A stretch of 64,000 nucleotides of DNA from Vitellaria paradoxa (taxonomy: Eukaryota > Streptophyta > Magnoliopsida > Ericales > Sapotaceae), in contig CM034237.1 in assembly GCA_019916065.1 (NCBI GenBank), forward strand, positions 20,047,752 to 20,111,751. Reading direction: 5' to 3'. Of this stretch, positions 12,947-23,989 are shown one piece after another. Numbering within the stretch: position 1 is the first letter of the stretch; each line of letters opens with the position of its first letter. A program made the translations under genes and the position numbers. The notes beneath the pieces were generated by a model. That model searched no databases, was not told the DNA's origin, and saw nothing but the letters and a program-made list of their open reading frames with translations.

Positions 12947-13650
12947 TGTAATAACCTGAATTTTTTTTTCTTAATTAAATTGCTTAAGTGTGGTCGTGAT
13001 ACTTGTTATAATAAAAATCTAGAAAATTGAGGATTTGAAAATTTTTGGAATTTGTTGGAAAGATTTTCGGATTTAATTTCACCCTATGTGGAAGTTTAAT
13101 GTAGATTTCTAAAATTTTTATCCAAACACTTCTTAGCCCAATTACTTATTTGGTTCAAACCAAGACCATTAACCCATGGGTCAACCCTTTTCTTTGACTC
13201 ACTTCAACTCACTTTATCACTCAATGAATTGACTCATGAATAGTTGCTCTAAATTATTTCCCGACAACTTCATTTCCATCTTCCATACACTCTCACCATT
13301 TTTCAAAATTATTTGACTAATTGGACAAAGAGAAGACCCACATTGATGACCTTAAAGCATCTTTTTTAAATTATTTAGCAAACAAGATTTAAAGCATTTT
13401 GTTTGAAAGCTAGCATGATTTAAAGCATTTGGTTAAATTGTCAAAAAGCTAGCATGATTGTTTAAATTTGTCAAAAAGTTAGCATGATTCCCGGATCATG
13501 CCACCTCCATACATCTTCCCCAATGCTTTTCTTAAATGATATGGTTAGATAGTCAAAAAGTAAGCATGATTCTTGGATCATGCTACCAATTGTATAGGCA
13601 TGATCTTACCTTAGTTGATTTTTCTCCACTAATAATTTTCTCTACACTCC

Positions 13651-13660
13651 CTATAAATTG
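13651..13660 (+). promoter_or_regulatory. Putative LTR TATA box, plus-strand copy
   Basis: CTATAAATTG, about 705 bp into the LTR, followed by a purine-rich GAAGAAAAGAAGAG stretch. Conserved in all copies. Confidence 0.45.
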
Positions 13661-14958
13661 TGTGTCTTCAAAGAGAAGAAAAGAAGAGAGAAATAAAAAT
13701 AAATTATTCATTAGTGAGGCTGAAGATTTGGTGTTGCTTGGAGGAAGAAGAAAGGCTTGGAATTTTCCAATTTGGGTGGTGTTCAAAGCTAACTCATTTT
13801 TCCTTCTCAGACTTGGTCATTAATATCTTCATTGAGGTAGGATGATGAATCTCCTAAAATATATTTGATGCATTTTCTGGTTTGAAGTATGAAACTTGAT
13901 TGTGATAAAAATAAATACCCGTATGTTGGGGGTAGGGAAGCCAAAATTTTGACTGAAGTAACTTAGTATGCTGACAGCTCTCTATTTGTAACTTCTTATG
14001 TGCTTCTAACCCCTAAAACGGTGGAATTAGGCTTTGGCTAAAACATAAAAGTTGTAGCCCTTTCAGTTTTCTTTTCAACCCAAAAAGAATTGCATCAATC
14101 CGATTTGTGAGTCAAAAGTTATGCCCAAAATACTGAGCACGTGTAAAACTGTATTTTCTGAACAAACTGAATTCAAAGCTGTTTTTGTCCCTTTAGACCT
14201 TAGAATTTTAAAAAGTGTAAAACATGAAAGTTGTAGGTCTTGAAGTCTAGTTTCTACAGATATAAAGTTTATAGATATTGGAGTCTTGCTTTATTTTATA
14301 TGAATTTTCTTTCAAGCTGCTATTCTGCTTAGCTTTAATTGATGCTTGTTTGGATTTGTTTAGAATATTATGTTTAAAGATTTATTTAAATTTCTAATTT
14401 CCTTCTGTTAGTTATTGTCATGTTAATAATTTCTATTGATATGAAATTATTTTAAACTAGATATTATGTATTATTTGACACTCTAATATTGATGATAATT
14501 GACTTAGATAATCAGTTTCATCATGGATAGTTGGATGACTTATTCAAACTAAAATGCTAGTATTTGATAAAATGCCCAAAAGAAACAATGGACTCGTTCT
14601 TTTCTCATTTGGTCTTTCTTAAATGAATTTGATTTATTTTTGGCATTGTTTTGTCAACCTAGCAGGTTATATAATTATATTTTTATGATTAAGTGAATTA
14701 AATGAAACTCATTTAATACCTTCCTAAACATTGGGATAATTCTGTGGACATTTGTGGATATCTTGAAGCCAAAAACCTATGATAAGGGTTTGGTTATAAA
14801 TAAGATGATGATTGGAAATTTATTTAATTTTTTTTTGAATAAAATAAAACTTATCAATTTTGCTAAAAATTAAATATAAGTCCAAGAGCTATTTATTATA
14901 TTTATATTCCATAAAATAATAAAATAAAAGGTAAAAGGAGCAAAAACCGAGATTTGTA

Positions 14959-15030
14959 GCCAATGAGGTTCAAACTTGCGACTTTAAATCGCAATTAGGG
15001 TCGCCCACCCACTAAGCTACCAACCTCGGC
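14959..15030 (-). other. First tRNA-like sequence, plus-strand LTR copy
   Basis: Reverse-complement copy of the 72-nt segment described at 355-426. A-box-like and B-box-like words are retained, with one change in the B box (GTTTGAACC). Confidence 0.45.
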
Positions 15031-15789
15031 CTAATTAATATACCATTAGAAATAATTTTATTCTTATCAAATTTGGTACGGTAAACTTGTCAAAACAATT
15101 AACTAAAATACTAATTTGTATTCTAATTTTTTTTTACTTGCTAATTGTTAATTTACATATAGTGCCTACCTTTGTGATAATGATATTGATGATTATGTTA
15201 AATCTTTGATTTATTGAGAATTACTAGTAAAGTATGGATATAGATAAAGTGCTTAAAAATATATTGCATGTGACTAAATAATCTCACTTTTGATTCATCG
15301 CCCGGGAACATTGCCGGTTGTTATTAAAAATGTCTAATTTCCATACAAGGTACCCTTGGAATGTAAAAGGGTGAGAAGAAATTAAGGCACTTGGTGCTAA
15401 AGCTGTTTTTGGCAATGTGGTTATGGGTGGGTAGAAATGGCCTTTTAGATGAAGATGGGAACATGCATTTTATTTGGGAGATGCTCTCTTCTGACCTGGC
15501 CAGTCAGGTAGCCGGTCGCGACGGCTAGGTTTTTGGTAGGTGACACCGTCGGTATGCATTGGATGCTAAGCCCGTAAAGTCACTGGTTCCCAAGGCTGGG
15601 GGTAGAGGAGGATAGGAGTATGATTATCTTAGGAGGATTTAGATTAAACTCCTTTACAAAATTTTACTGTGACCAGCAACCTCTCTTGTTATGTATGAAT
15701 GATGTGTTGGAATTATTTAATTATATTTAATTCCTCTCGATTAATATTTTATAAAAAATATATATATATATATATATATGTATGAAACC

Positions 15790-15858
15790 TGTATCGCTAC
15801 GGGGTTTGATCCCGAGACCTTGAAGATCTAAATCTGAGATCACTAGCACTGCGACACA
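15790..15858 (-). other. Second tRNA-like sequence, plus-strand LTR copy
   Basis: Reverse-complement copy of the 69-nt segment described at 7234-7302. The terminal stem words TGTGTCGC and GCGATACA are intact. Confidence 0.4.
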
Positions 15859-16603
15859 GACTTCATTGTGGTATACACATCAGTATTTAACTATTTTACA
15901 TGTAAGTAAAATAGTAGTTACGGTGACGGTTTCATCGAGCCGTTGTAAGTATAATTTACATTATTCAGTTGAGATCTATTGAATTAATTGTTGCATAAAT
16001 AGTATGCCACCTAAATACATTCATTTAATATGGTGTAGTATTACAACCACTGCATATAGGCACCTAGGAGATTCTGATTACTGGGCTTTAGTAGCTCACC
16101 CCTTGTGGGAATATTTTTTCAGGATATTAAGCACAGGAATACAAAAGATGAGCTGGAAAGAGATTAATTTCTCTTAAATATTCCATCAGAAGAGTTATCT
16201 AGTTTTTTCTTCTTTCCTGCACAGAGCTGGAGGACTTTATTTTTGGTCTGTAATAATTGTTGGATGATTGTAATTATTAAGCATAGACCTAATTTGCTTT
16301 TATTTGGTATGTAATGTTAATCGCGTGGTTGGGACACTTAGATGGCTCTGTAATATTTTTCTCTATCTTTATTTTGTGCCCTGTAGTTGAAATCCCATCA
16401 AATGGTTCAGTCCAATGACTTATAAATATTGTTTGGGATAATCATTGGATTTTGACTATCTTAAATTTTTCTTACGGGTCAACCCCAATTTGGAGGAAAA
16501 CTATGGGATGTGACAGCGTGTTATTATCATCTTATTTTTATACCTAACAAATAAATTCCAAGTCACCCCTGGGCATTCAGTTATGAAAATCCGAGGCGTG
16601 ACA

Positions 16604-16960
16604 ATTATTTAATATTATGGAAATCATAATTTAATTTAATTAATGTAACATTAATTAATTTATTTGGTTATTATACCATTAATCAATTCATTAATTTAAC
16701 ATTTTCAATAATAATAATATTTTAATACTTTAACTAATTTAATATAGACATTTCGATATTAATCCAACTGATTTAATTTAAACTAAATTAATTATATTAA
16801 TATTTCATTGACTTAATATTATTAATTTAATTAACATAAAATTGTTAATTATATTTTATTAACTTAATATTATTAATCTAATAAACTCAAAATTACTTTT
16901 TTTCCACTTAAAATTATTTTTAGAATTGTTTTAATGAATACTTTTTCAAATATTACTTTT
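16604..16960. other. AT-rich intergenic DNA
   Basis: Very AT-rich sequence made of TTAATT-type words, flanking the right end of the gypsy composite. No coding potential is visible. Confidence 0.6.
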
Positions 16961-17890
16961 TTCTATTTAAAATTATTTTGATAGTTGCTTTAATGAATGG
17001 TAATAATATATATAAATTATCAAAAAAATAATATATATTTTTTAGGAGTTAATTTAAATTTAAATTTTTAAATTTAAAATTATTTTTAATTTTAAGCAAA
17101 TTAAACATTCATTCGCTTATGATTTCGAATTTCTGGTTCATTAAAATAAAAGAATTTGTCCAAACTTGGTTTTTTTAATTTTTTTTATAATTGTTTTAGT
17201 GAATGATAATAATATATATAAATCATCTAAAAAATTATATTGTTTGTTAGGAGTTAATTTCCATTTACATTTTTGAATCTACAAAAAATTAAACATTCAC
17301 TCCTTTATAATTTTAAATTATTTTAATTCAATAAAATAACATATTTTGTCCAAAATTACTTTTTGTCTACTTAAAATTATTTTTATAATTGTTTTAATGA
17401 ATTATTTGTCAAAAATTACTTTTTTTCCCACTTAAAATTATTTTTATAGTTGCTTTAATGAATGGTAATAATATATATAAATTATCAACGAAAATAATAT
17501 ATATTTGTTAGGAGTTAATTTAAATTTAAAATTTTGAATTTAAAATTATTTGTAAATTTAAACAAATTAAACATTCATTCTTTTATAATTTCAAATTTTT
17601 AGTTCAGTAAAATAAAAAATTGCCCAAATATACTTTTTTCTATTTAAAATTATTTTCATTTTTATTTAAAATTATTTTCATAATTTTTTTAATGAATACT
17701 TTGTCAAAATTTTCTTTTTTCCTATTTAAAATTATTTTTATAGTTGCTTTAGTGAATGGTAATATATATAAATTAATAAAAGAATTATATTTTATTATTT
17801 TTTTGTTATGCGTTAATTTTATTTAAAATTTTTTAATTTAAAAATATTTTTGAAATTAAAAAATTAAACAATCCTCAACAAAATTAAAAA
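16960..17890. repeat. Degenerate tandem repeat, units about 0.2-0.3 kb
   Basis: A block with GTTGCTTTAATGAATGGTAA, the ATATATATAAAT word, TTAGGAGTTAATTT and an AAACATTCATTC word recurs at about 16984, 17191, 17449 and 17743 (spacings 207, 258 and 294 bp). The units are diverged and vary in length. The 68-aa ORF within it is a by-product of the AT-rich repeat. Confidence 0.65.
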
Positions 17891-18499
17891 AAATTCATTA
17901 TTTTAAATTCATTTGGAATTGCTAAAAGAATAAATAAAAAATAATTTTCACTCCTCAACACTGCCATAACCCCTAGAATTTTTTCACTCCTCTTTTACAC
18001 TTCACCCTCTTCACTCCCATTCATTAACCAAAAAAAAAAAAAAAAAAACTGTATCTTAAAAAAAATATCCCTCTATTATTTCATTCTTTCAACAGTATAA
18101 CAACTCACAAAAATAGCCAAAAAAAATCCCAAAAAAAATTAAAATCACTTTCTTTGGGCAGTACACAGAATAACCTACTAAAAACCCAACATTCTATTCA
18201 CAAACAAAAATAGTCGATCAGAAACAAAAAATTAGTATGCCACACATGCATGCCATTTTCAACAATAAAAAAATCAAAATATTTATAAACAATAAAAATA
18301 GTAAATCAACAAACAAAAATACTCTAATAATGATTAACCTTCAAAATGAAATTAAAAAAAAAAAATTCACATGCCTTCTTTTGGCAAAAAATCAAATCCA
18401 AGTACTGAAGTAGAAAACCAATCTTTAAAACCCTCATTTGGGCATAAAATCAAAAAAATAAAAATAAAAAATGAGATACATACACTGCCAGAGAAAACG
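17891..18499. other. A-rich intergenic DNA
   Basis: Low-complexity, A-rich sequence with several homopolymer runs. I see no gene. It may be the interior of the CACTA-type element whose right end is at 18839. Confidence 0.5.
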
Positions 18500-18839
18500 A
18501 GAGAGAGAGAAAGAGCTTACAAGCGACGGTAGCAGCAAACTAGTAGAGCAACTGATGTGGACACGCAAAACAGAGGAGAAGATGAGAGAAAAAGATGAGG
18601 GAAGGTGAGGAAAAAGAGAAGGAGGTTCGCGGGGATTTGTAGCAAAGCATTAGCGGCCACTTTTGCAATAGCTTGAAGCAGTTGCAAACAATGCTTTTAG
18701 GTGGCCGCCCGAATGTTTTCGTCATCGATAATGTGCATTTCAATTGCGACCCCAAGTAGCGGTCGCTAAAAGTATTATTTGCGACCGCTTCAGGCGTTGC
18801 CTGAATTTTTTCTCGCCAATAACCAATCCTCTAGTAGTG
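18500..18839. mobile_element. Right terminus of a CACTA (En/Spm)-type element
   Basis: The stretch ends in CTAGTAGTG, the complement of CACTACTAG. The last 200 bp contain repeated GCGGTCGC/GCGACCGC-type words in both orientations (TAGCGGCCACTTTTGC, GGTGGCCGCC, TAGCGGTCGCTAAAAG, GCGACCGCTTC), as expected of CACTA subterminal repeats. No matching left terminus or transposase is visible nearby, so it may be truncated or interrupted. Confidence 0.55.
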
Positions 18840-20370
18840 CTATGATCAATCATAACTAAGCTCTCTCTAAGTGCGAGGTACTTACTCAATTTTCAAGTGC
18901 AAGGCATTGATCAATCACAGAGCTAAGCTCTCCTTAGAGTTAAGTGCAAGGCACTGACTAGATCTCTAAGCACGAGGAGTTGATCAATCACAAACCTAAA
19001 CTCCCTTTAAAGTTAAGTGCGAGACATGGACTTAATCTCTAAGCAAGTGGCACTGATCAATCATAGAGTTAAACTCTTCTTAGAGTTAATTGTAAAGCAT
19101 TGTCTTGCACACCTAAAACCAAAAGGTAGGCTTCTACATTAAGTGCAAGGCATTGACTCCTTTACTTTTCCAAGAGCAAGTCTCCCACACCTAGGGCTAA
19201 TGCAAGGCATTGACTTCCTTTAGTCATACACTGCACCTTATAACTCCCTCTAGGGCCGATTATGATGCTTGCGGCCACTAGGATAACATTCATGATGTTC
19301 TGGTATCATATACATATAGTTAGTTCATTACCCTCTACCCAAGATAGTATTCATATATAACCATGGTTTAGGCCACCGTATGTCTGAAATACATCGACCT
19401 GATTCCTCTCTAGAGTACTTAGGTATCTTAGGTCCAATTAAACATTTTTTCACCAAACTAGGCAATCGCAAATGCACCACCTTCACAATTGAAGGTTCCA
19501 CGACTCCAAGCCTCCGTTGTGACAATAGTGACATGATAGAACATGTTTATATGTTATTTGTTCATAGTGAGTACATGTAGATATCATGCTCACTCTCCTA
19601 CAGGGTGTTGTTGCTGGTTCTTAAGCAAGGTCGCCTATTGGACCTACTAATTAGAAGATTTAGATTTCCCTTTTTCTTTTATTATGATCCTTTGATCACT
19701 ATTATTTAACTACTTATTTTTGGTGTGTTAGGTTTGAGGACATGATGTTTTCTATTTATATTATTTTTTGGTCCTCTTTAATGAGACTGGTTATATTCAT
19801 ATTATATACAATTTTTTGATTGAGTTATATCGGGCTGAGTTAAACTTGATTATTTTATTTTGAAGCATTATGCCTAGCTAGAGGCTATGGCTATTACATG
19901 TGTTTAAATTTTTAATTTTTTTTTTGTTTATATTTTGCTTCAGGTTATTATATGGCTCTAATTGGGTAGGGTATATGTGATTATATGATATGTATGCTTG
20001 TGTCATAACTCCCCTGGTTGAGTTATGGGATTTAGGCCATGACATTATTACTTCTATACTTAACCAAGAATACATCTTTGTAGAAGACTAATGTCAGAGG
20101 ACCATGGATTTGGTTCATGTTGTTTCATTCACTTGCTATAGGTGAGTCATTCAGAGCGTGAGCAAGTCTTCTGTATAATAGGATCAAGGTTAGCTGTGCA
20201 ATTATCATAGAGGAGTCATATCAATCAGAATTATATTGTGGATGAATTTTAGTCCTTCATCCTAGTGCTCGAGGTTTTCCCTACCATTTTTATAACTTTT
20301 TTCATTAAATCGTTGTGCATTATTTGTTTACTTTTCACCGGTGATCGTTGTATTCATTAATTTACTATTT
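18840..20370. repeat. Dispersed repeat, copy 1 (partner at 55641-57300)
   Basis: Starts with four tandem units of 65-73 bp anchored on GATCAATCA (18844, 18909, 18982, 19055) and containing AGAGCTAAGCTCT and AAGTGCAAGGCA words. It continues through a non-tandem part ending near TTTTCCCTACCAT. The whole 1.5 kb recurs at 55.6-57.3 kb with moderate divergence. The layout looks LTR-like, but no termini or coding sequence identify the family. Confidence 0.7.
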
Positions 20371-21325
20371 GGATTACTAGTAAGTGTTTTCCCCCCCTTC
20401 ATTTGGCTTCATTTTGACAAATCTTGTGTATTGTACCATTGGACATCTAGTTAGTGATGTTATTAACAATCGTTAAATAATGTTATAACAATCTTGTCAT
20501 TACCATTAATTACTCCAAAACTCAAATTGTACCTATGAAAACAAAAATTATGAATGAATACTATTTAATATTTAAAAAAGTTACAATAATGAAATAAAAT
20601 TATGTGTAATGCCTTGAATGATACCAAAAACTATGTTACATTTGTTAAATTGTGCTCTTTCTTTATTGTTATTGATTTAGAGAGAATCACTTGTTCATAG
20701 AATGGATAAATGCACTTGATCGATTTTTGTCACACTCGAGCTTAAATTCAAGAGTGAATAGTGTGGATAATTAGACAAATTTAAAATTAAGATAAATTAA
20801 ACTAATGACCTACGTTCACTCGTGGCCATGACCCATAAGGTCATGTACCAGTCAAGCTGAATTTTATAATATAATATTAAAATATTTCATAGCCACAACA
20901 TGCATCCCTACAACCCACAATAAAATAATAATATAAATCAATAATGTAAATATAAAAGCATTTACAAATCCATCCACATTTATTACGTCCATATAAATAA
21001 TAAATAAATAAAATAATAATACAAAATGGTCTAGACTAATATATCTATATGTTGGCACAAATAGACACTAGCGGGAGTCATAGAACTAACAATAAGCCTC
21101 AGCATTGTCACCAGCAGTTTGGTGGCATTACCTAAAAGGAAATATAAAGGAAACGATAAGTGACTAAGCTCAATAGTTAAAACCCTTATGTGCCTACATG
21201 CTATAAGCATAGCGAGTAGTGAGGTGCATCATGATATGTCACATATCAGTTTCACCAAGAATTAAATAACTCTAAGAAGTAATGAGATAGAATAAATAAT
21301 AACTACTAGTAACTATTAAAGTTCT
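20371..21325. other. Intergenic DNA, nothing recognised
   Basis: AT-rich sequence without a convincing ORF or repeat partner in the window. Confidence 0.5.
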
Positions 21326-21453
21326 CACTACAAGAAAAAATATTTTGGGCAACCACTTTTTCCAACCAAATACAAATTTGGTCACTAAAGAAATACTTTT
21401 CCCGACCAAATTAAGATTGGCCGCTAATAGTAAACTTTTTTCGACCAAATATA
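21326..21453. mobile_element. Left terminus of a CACTA-type element, interrupted
   Basis: Begins CACTACAAGAAAA, a classic plant CACTA terminal sequence, followed by repeated subterminal words (CAACCACTTTTTCC, CCAACCAAAT, CCCGACCAAATT, TCGACCAAAT). It is cut at 21454 by the LTR of a gypsy element. No right end of the same family is visible. Confidence 0.65.
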
Positions 21454-23968
21454 TGATGACTCAAAAAAATTGATTTTCATAATTTTGTAATTTTGAATAT
21501 ATGAATAATGAAATAGAAGGTAAATAGAATTGTTTTGACTAAAATTTATGAGTATTAGGCATAATGTTATCTAAGGGGGAGTGTCCTGGTCACACGGGAG
21601 TAACCTTCCCAAGCAGGCGCACATCCAAGAAGGGCCAGGCGCCTGGGGTCTGAATATTGTCACATATCTTATGATTTGTCAGTTGATTTACTGAGTGAGT
21701 TATGTCTGACTGTCTTATCTTTCTCAAACTTAGGATGAGGGAGGAGGATAGGATCACTGTTTAAGCCTTGGTGCCTAAGAATGCATTGTGTATATGTATG
21801 TGTTTTAGAGGAGAGAGAGAGAGTTTGGTCAGAGAAAGAAAGGAAGACAGATTGAGGGAGCTAGTCAACAAACATCAACGTTGAGTAAGTGTATCAAGCC
21901 TTCTCTGTTTTCAAATTAAACTTACAGAAATGAAATTGAATCCATTCTAAACACCACGATATAAAAATCTTAATGTTAAGATTAATGGCTTGAGCATGCG
22001 GTGTGTATGAAGTTTTTCGAATTTGCCAGTGAAGTCATAGTTCTTTCCCAGTTCATTGTATTTCTTTATTTCTTTCCTTGAGGTAGGGTTTCAATGCCTT
22101 TTATTCACATATATGATATTTATATTTAGTTTGAATATTTTTTGCATGACTATTAGAACTTTTAAAAGCTGTTAATGGATTAAAATATAAGCTATATATG
22201 AATATATGTATATATATACACACAGGAAAAGGAATATGAGTATAAGCTTGAAACTAGGTTCATGTTTAGAGAAAACTTAGCCTGATCGTTTTATTTGAAG
22301 TTTAGAAGTTTGGTTATGCTATTCAAAATGAGAATCTTCAGTAGATTTTTATCATATTTTGCATAAATTTGGATTAAGTTTACAGAACTTTGGGACGTCG
22401 GAGAAACTTAGCATCACACCTAAGCATATTGCTCAAACCCTGGGTGCCAGAGGCCTTTCTTTGTGGGGCGCCCAGCTTTGGTCTAGAATGTCTGATTTAG
22501 ACCATTTTCCCTATAAATTAAACCAAATACCTAAATCTTGAACTTGTTTGATCTAATATGGCTCTTTATGATAATGATGAATGTTTAAAACTTTTTAAAT
22601 GAGAATTTATTTGTTTAAATAATATATATTGTTGCGTTGTATTGGATCTTTTGAGATGATAGATGATTTGATTGCGATATTATAGTCCCTTTGATGATAG
22701 ATGATGAGAACATGAATAAGATGTGGATTAAAAAATGGAAAGAGATGAAATGATGAATTGAGATTTTGGTTAAGAATAAGTTGTGATTATTGATTTATTC
22801 AGTATGTTAGTATTACTTGTTCCTTAATTAAATGAGGTGGTGAAATAATGATGATAGTAGTTATAACATTGAGAAGAGCTAAAGTGAAAATTGTAGATGA
22901 TGATGAGTTTTTGTAATTGGGATTAGTTTGAGATGATATTATTAGTGGATGATAATGAAATATTAACTTGTTAAAGATGATAACAATGGTTATGATAAAT
23001 TGTTATGATTAGATGATGTTGTGTGTGATAGATTGCTTATGATGAAATCTTGTTTATGATAATTGGTTCCAAAGATGACATGAAAGATAATGAAAATAGT
23101 TATGATAATGTTAATGAAATGAGATTTAGATTGTGAATATGGGGTTGGAGGGTACCAAGAAATAGGAAGTTATAGAGATTACACTAGGATTGAAAGTCCT
23201 GGAACCTACAGGGATTGATGTTTACACTGGTAGGTTAGTAGCCTACAATATGACAGATATTCTGGCTAATCGTGGCCCTAAATGACGATGGATTTTGATT
23301 TATCATTCCATTGGGTGTTGTCTCATAAATACGGCATTGGCTATACGTACCTTGTAAATGTAAATATGAATATGATTGTGATTTGATGATGATGAGATTA
23401 AGAAAGATAATAACTAGATTTATTGTTGAGAATTATGGTGATGATCCTAATATTCGGTTTTAATGATGTTGTATGATGATGTCAAGGACATTGATTATAA
23501 ACATGATGATTGTGTTCATATTATTGCTTTACATATTATATATATTGGATTATGTATCGTTAGCACAAGTGATTGGTACTCATGTCCCTACAGATTGTGC
23601 TGCAGATCATGAACCTGAGTCATAGGTGAGCATTTATTGAACTCAAAGTCGATATGCTGTTGCAGACATTTGCAATTTAATTACTTGGGTTTCATTACTA
23701 TTCAGGATTGTAATATTCATTTAAATTTGGAGATTGTTTCGATTAGGTTGTAAAGCTCATAAGGCCTATGCCTAGTTATTTTCATAGGCTGTGTTTGGAG
23801 GATGGCCACTTGGCTTACTCGGCCCAGATTATTTTAATTTATTATTACTAGATATCATGTATGTTGCTCCTAGGTGGTTGAATTGCTCTGATCAGGGTGT
23901 TGGTAATATGTGCATGGTATTTATGATTATTCACTCAACCCTTAGGTCACGAGACACAGAGGGTGACA
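21454..23968 (+). repeat. 5' LTR of an old Ty3/gypsy element
   Basis: Starts TGATGAC, the same word that starts the 3' LTR at 27386, and ends GGGTGACA just before a primer-binding site (2515 bp). Its first roughly 400 bp align with 27386-27860 at visibly lower identity than the Tekay-like LTRs share, so the element is older. It is inserted in the CACTA terminus. Confidence 0.75.
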
Positions 23969-23971
23969 GGT

Positions 23972-23989
23972 TGGTATTAAAGCCTAGGT
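23972..23989 (+). other. Primer-binding site (initiator tRNA-Met type)
   Basis: TGGTATTAAAGCCTAGG lies 3 bp after the LTR end. It resembles the canonical plant TGGTATCAGAGC primer-binding site with substitutions, which fixes the direction of the element as plus. Confidence 0.65.

Larger units (their letters stand above)
1..16603. mobile_element. Inverted composite of Tekay/Del-like Ty3/gypsy retrotransposon
   Basis: This is a composite of one retrotransposon family. From left to right it holds a partial LTR, pol and partial gag on the minus strand, a complete LTR, then pol and an LTR on the plus strand. Positions 1-5375 and about 10018-15381 are near-identical inverted arms separated by about 4.6 kb. 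The order gag-protease-RT-RNase H-integrase, the chromodomain-like C-terminus and the very long LTRs fit the Tekay/Del chromovirus lineage. Both inner junctions sit exactly at LTR termini, yet the 5 bp flanking the central LTR (CATGT and AGATG) do not match, so it is not a simple insertion. The left end lies outside the window. The right end is at 16603 (GTGACA). Confidence 0.85.
12947..16603 (+). repeat. 3' LTR of the plus-strand gypsy copy
   Basis: Complete LTR, 3657 bp, TGTAATAACC to GCGTGACA, sense orientation with respect to the preceding pol. It is near-identical to the solo LTR at 30907-34574 in reverse complement. The 5 bp after it are ATTAT. The partner target duplication would lie left of the window. 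Confidence 0.92.
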
